Assembly (NCBI GenBank): GCA_963402885.1
Contig: OY727094.1
Location: 29,638,501-29,702,500 of the forward strand
Origin: Antedon bifida
Lineage: Eukaryota; Echinodermata; Crinoidea; Comatulida; Antedonidae
Direction of reading: 5' to 3'
Length of the DNA stretch: 64,000 nt
Made by a program: the position numbers and the translations under genes. The notes under the pieces are model-generated. The model was not told the DNA's origin. It was given only the letters and a program-made list of their open reading frames with translations, and ran no database searches. Positions 60,646 to 64,000 of this stretch are shown here, piece by piece; position 1 is the first letter of the stretch, and every line of letters begins with the position of its first letter.

Positions 60646-61118
60646 AATTCAATAAATAAATATTTCAAAGATATGAATAATTCAATAACAAATGGATGAC
60701 AGTTGCAATGATGCAATTATTAGGTCAAATGCGTTTAAGAATAGTGTATTTTCTAATTTCATATTTCTTAAATAGGCCTAAATATTTTTGTTTAAATGTA
60801 TGTAATATTTTAAGTTCCTAGATACATTAAACCGTAGTCAACTTTGGCAAATAGGACGCTCCCCATTACCGTTTTAGTCATGTTATTCATTGTGCGCATG
60901 CGGGGACATTGTACAAAATGGGTAAATATATATCTTAGCTTTTTAAGACCAACATACTGTAGTGAGTAAACGCAAATAAAATAGTGTCTACGTACTTCTG
61001 ACTCTATATCAATCCCGATTCTTTGGGTTTGGTTTTCTATGGTTGGTTTTGTATACGGTATCTTTCATAATTATTTGTATAACCCAACCACCAAGAGCTT
61101 ATAGGTGTTGAGCTTATA

Positions 61119-61345
61119 GGTGAGTGAGTGTGGCCGAGCGGTTAAGACAGTGGAACCGAAATCCATAGCCATAACATTGGCAAGGGTTCGAGGCTCACTC
61201 GCTCCATGGTTCTGGTGGTAGAACAAGTCTTCTCGGATAAGGACTATAAACCGTAGGTCCAGTGTATATCTGGCTCATGTGCACTTTAAAGAACCTAGTA
61301 CATCTTTCGAGACGAGTAGGGGGTTACCCCGGTGTACTAGTTCAT
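61119..61345 (+). repeat. tRNA-Ser-derived SINE, copy 2
   Basis: Same family and orientation as the copy at 60335, with a better-preserved head (TGGCCGAGCGGTTAAGACAG). The stretch GTGGAACCGAAATCCATAG matches a tRNA-Ser anticodon arm with anticodon CGA. The copies diverge after the ACCCCGGTGTA motif. Confidence 0.7.
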
Positions 61346-62114
61346 TCATACACACACACTGTCGTGGACAGACGAATTGGCGCCGTAGTTGGCTGCCGAT
61401 GTCACAATGGGACCCTTAGTGGAGCAGTAGCCTTCAACTATGAAGTTTGCTCCAAAAAGATGAAGAAGATGAAGAAGAGGTTCGAGTCTGTTTTCATTAT
61501 GTACTACATTTTCAATTCACGTCAGGTTTCAGAAGAAAATCATATCTAAATAAAGCTAAAGATATTACGGTTTACGACACAAATAATTATTCTTATTCAA
61601 ATTTATTATAAAATAACATAAATATTGAAGGCTAGTAATAGAAAGAAGCACATGTTTTCCTACTTTATCATAACGATATACACATTTTTCTAAACATATC
61701 ATCTTTGGCATCGTATTTTTCAACTTTCATTCACGATGACTTTTTATAATCTATTCTAGAAACCTTAGAGGAACACCCATTACCAAACTTGTCTGTGACC
61801 CTGTTTGTTTACTTGTCAGACTGTATCTTTGCTGAATCGTCATCATCTTTGCTTTGGCCCAGACACCTAGTACGCCTACACTATAGTGGGCACTAAGGCA
61901 AAAATCTATCATTTCGCGCCCGCGCACCACCCCACACACATCGATTCTCCGTTGTTTAGCCTACTTCAATCTTCTAAAAATTTGAAATATTTAACACTAG
62001 TGACAATGTAATTTGCGTTAACAATTACGATATATATATAATAATAATACGCCAGGAATATACATGTACTATTAGAAAACCCATGTATACAGTAAAGATC
62101 GGCGCCCCCAACGG

Positions 62115-62120
62115 TTTATT
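62115..62120 (-). promoter_or_regulatory. Candidate polyadenylation signal of the sulfotransferase gene
   Basis: AATAAA on the minus strand, about 350 bp after the sulfotransferase stop codon. Position is plausible for a 3' UTR end; nothing else supports it. Confidence 0.25.
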
Positions 62121-62469
62121 ATGATTCTATATCCAACCAAAGATTTTATAGCCGGCTTATTACACCTCCCTGAATTCAACACAGTCATCTGTTCGTCGAT
62201 TCCCTTACCTCTATTAGGCATAATATTTAAAAAGCTTTTTCTTGTTCAAAAAATGCGTAAGTTTCTTCGGTGTGTCAATTTCCCGGTTGGTCCAATGAAC
62301 TGTTCATACAGACCTACATAGGTGTCACAATGTATACGCTTTGGAGATCTTAATCAGCTGCTGCAGGGACTTTAAGTGTAGGCGGAGGTGGTACGCCCTC
62401 AGAATCTTGTCAAGTTTCATTTGAATTGCATGTATCAGATTTAATTAAGAAATCCAATCCGAATTCAGA

Positions 62470-63297
62470 TCAGACGAACGTTAACTTTGGTATAGAATAA
62501 TTAAATAATTGAAAGTCTAGAATGTATTTCTCATAAATTCCGTGAATAATGTTAAGCGGCACGCCGTCAAACTGTTCCTGTAAAGTGTGTTTTTTGGAAC
62601 TGTTCGTTGGACTACTTCCTTGCGCGGAAGGAAATTCAACCAGATCATCCACACTGGCTAATTTTAAAATATATTTGGCATCATCGGACAGTGTTTCAAA
62701 TTTTCCAATGACGTCATAGTCTATGTCACATGGTAAACAAAGTTTAGTAGTGGTGCTCCAGTGTCGATCATCGTCAGAAGGAGACATAGGAATTATATAT
62801 TTTAAAAATTTAGTGAATGTTGCATCTTTTCCCTGACCGTCTATCGACGCAATCTGGCGCCTCATAGAGTCCCATCCTGCAGAAGAATTCGGATTTATCT
62901 TGTTATTGTAAGCCGATAAAACTCGTGAAAATGGATGGCGCACAAACATGAATTTTGTATACGTATCTAGAACATTCTGTCGTTCGTTCTGAGGTATCTT
63001 ACTTAGCGTAATTAGCTGCGATTTTCCGTACCTATTAACAACTTTCTGTTCCATATCATCAGTGTGTTTCATTACTCCAGTCAAAACCAATAAAACTCGT
63101 TTCCAACTTGTACAGGCAACTTTTGGCACATTGCAGTACAATATTTTATGAGTTGTGTCTAGAAATATATTCCACGGTGGATTTTTGATGACATCATATC
63201 GAGGCTGACTGTAATGTTTTGAACAAGCCGTTTGTAAGTGACTGCGCCTACCTTCTTGAATTTCTCGTTGATTAATTAAAAATGGTATTTTGACGCT
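62470..63297 (-). CDS. Carbohydrate sulfotransferase (CHST8-14 / HNK-1 sulfotransferase type), last coding exon
   Basis: This family comprises type II Golgi enzymes that move sulfate from PAPS to sugars of glycoproteins or chondroitin/dermatan chains. The exon codes for 275 residues plus TGA and follows a tttgtttcag acceptor; apparent coding upstream of 63297 is intronic. Seen here: the 5'-phosphosulfate loop PKVACTSWKR at residues 58-67, the 3'-phosphate motif KFMFVRHPFSRVLSAYNNK at 115-133, the conserved CLPCDIDYDVIGKFETL block at 187-203, and the C-terminal YEKYILDFQLFNYSIP. N-glycosylation sites are possible at NSS (138 and 232) and NYS (266). The whole catalytic domain appears present. 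The N-terminal cytosolic, membrane and stem exons lie beyond the right edge. The acceptor sugar cannot be told from this sequence; chondroitin 4-O-type (CHST11/13) is a reasonable guess. Confidence 0.93.
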   Translation of the reverse strand, partial: SVKIPFLINQREIQEGRRSHLQTACSKHYSQPRYDVIKNPPWNIFLDTTHKILYCNVPKVACTSWKRVLLVLTGVMKHTDDMEQKVVNRYGKSQLITLSKIPQNERQNVLDTYTKFMFVRHPFSRVLSAYNNKINPNSSAGWDSMRRQIASIDGQGKDATFTKFLKYIIPMSPSDDDRHWSTTTKLCLPCDIDYDVIGKFETLSDDAKYILKLASVDDLVEFPSAQGSSPTNSSKKHTLQEQFDGVPLNIIHGIYEKYILDFQLFNYSIPKLTFV

Positions 63298-64000
63298 CTG
63301 AAACAAAGCAATATATCAGAATAAAGAATAGGTACTTATTTATACGTGTAATTGTTAATCGTTGCCGATAGAGTGACATATTTATGCCCGTCGGCGTGCC
63401 ATAGACAGTACCATATGGTAGTCTATATATCCATGTGTGGAAATATATAGAAATAGACTTGTCTCCGTGCACACACTAAAATATCTTACGAAAATGCGTT
63501 TAATACAGTATTATTTGTTGGTACAGTCACCCAATTCTCTGTAATATTTAAAGTATTATATGTCCAGTGTGATAACCCCTTACTGATATACAGTGTCACA
63601 TATGTGTCACACTGTATGTGACGGTTAAGTGTAGGTCCTATCGTCACAAGTACACTTGCGAAACAGAATGTGTCTATACTGTACATATTGCGGTATCTAG
63701 AATCGGCTATTCTATTTACAATATCGATATCTATAAGATTGTTATGACCGGAAAGTATTGCCGTAATACCAGCATTGAATGTTGAACTTTATAACCTAAC
63801 CTTTCTGGTTTTAGATAGATATAAATTGAGTTGAATGTAATTGTGGCGTACGTTTATGCTGTCGTCATAGCGTGTAAATTGACATTCGATGTTGAATCAT
63901 GTCACAAATTAACTTAAATTTACTCAAAATGAAATTTTAAATTGATTACAGTTTATTGTAATTATGTGTTATTCTTCCAATGACAAAATATTAAAAGAAA
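63298..64000 (-). other. Sulfotransferase intron, incomplete
   Basis: Intron upstream of the last sulfotransferase exon; no further coding exon recognised. It contains a family E palindrome near 63585-63625, where ACAGTGTCACATATGTG is followed by its near-perfect inverse. Confidence 0.6.

Larger units (their letters stand above)
60646..62469. other. Intergenic, between the sulfotransferase 3' end and the nAChR 5' end
   Basis: About 2.4 kb in total separates the sulfotransferase stop from the nAChR start. Besides the two SINEs and the sulfotransferase 3' UTR (62469 down to about 62100) nothing is recognised. Confidence 0.5.

Noticed and set aside
61262-61549. 95-codon plus frame
   Set aside because: It begins inside the tRNA-Ser SINE body and continues into low-complexity AAGATGAAG repeats.

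Overview
The window looks like animal nuclear DNA, most likely from an echinoderm. Coding sequence is sparse, the DNA is AT-rich, and genes are split by long introns with GT-AG borders. The palindrome TAGGCCTA and its relatives recur throughout (for example near 2156, 13336, 21067, 25528, 38393, 53870), which I associate with echinoderm genomes. A 5S rRNA-like block at 53882 is closest to echinoderm-type 5S. Class and species cannot be fixed from this sequence.

Three protein-coding genes are supported, all on the minus strand and head to tail. At the right edge is the last coding exon of a Golgi carbohydrate sulfotransferase (62470-63297). Next is a complete six-exon alpha-type nicotinic acetylcholine receptor subunit (49791-60057). 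Its exons of 52, 146, 45, 110, 539 and 458 nt join in phase into 449 codons plus stop. On the left is the 5' part of a P2X ATP-gated channel. It has exon 3 at 4694-4768, exon 2 at 7732-7915, and two different first exons at 25625-25788 and 39059-39213. Both first exons end in the same phase and both could join exon 2. The remaining P2X exons lie off the left edge or were not recognised.

The rest is intron and intergenic DNA filled with small repeats. A minus-strand tRNA at 25004-25075 folds completely, has a Pol III terminator, and carries an unusual AUC anticodon in a Glu-like body. I see a 5S-derived SINE (53882), several tRNA-derived SINEs (14400, 35143, 54311, 60335, 61119), and several families of short inverted-repeat elements. 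For reference I call these families A (ends TTAAAGATGTATTGTCCC), B (ends AAGCTCTGTCTACAC), C (ends AAGCTTGGTTCCCACTAG), D (ends with GGGGACACC), E (core TACAGTGTCACATGTGAT), G and H. Minisatellites include an 18-bp array at 36788-37255 with a duplicated seven-unit higher-order pattern.

No previously undescribed multi-gene system is evident. The most interesting signals are the paired P2X first exons, the broken second copy of nicotinic receptor exon 3 beside a family A element, mobile elements within about 10-30 bp of receptor splice donors, the odd tRNA, and the nested and internally expanded repeats. Two ligand-gated cation channels, one for acetylcholine and one for ATP, are neighbours on the same strand.
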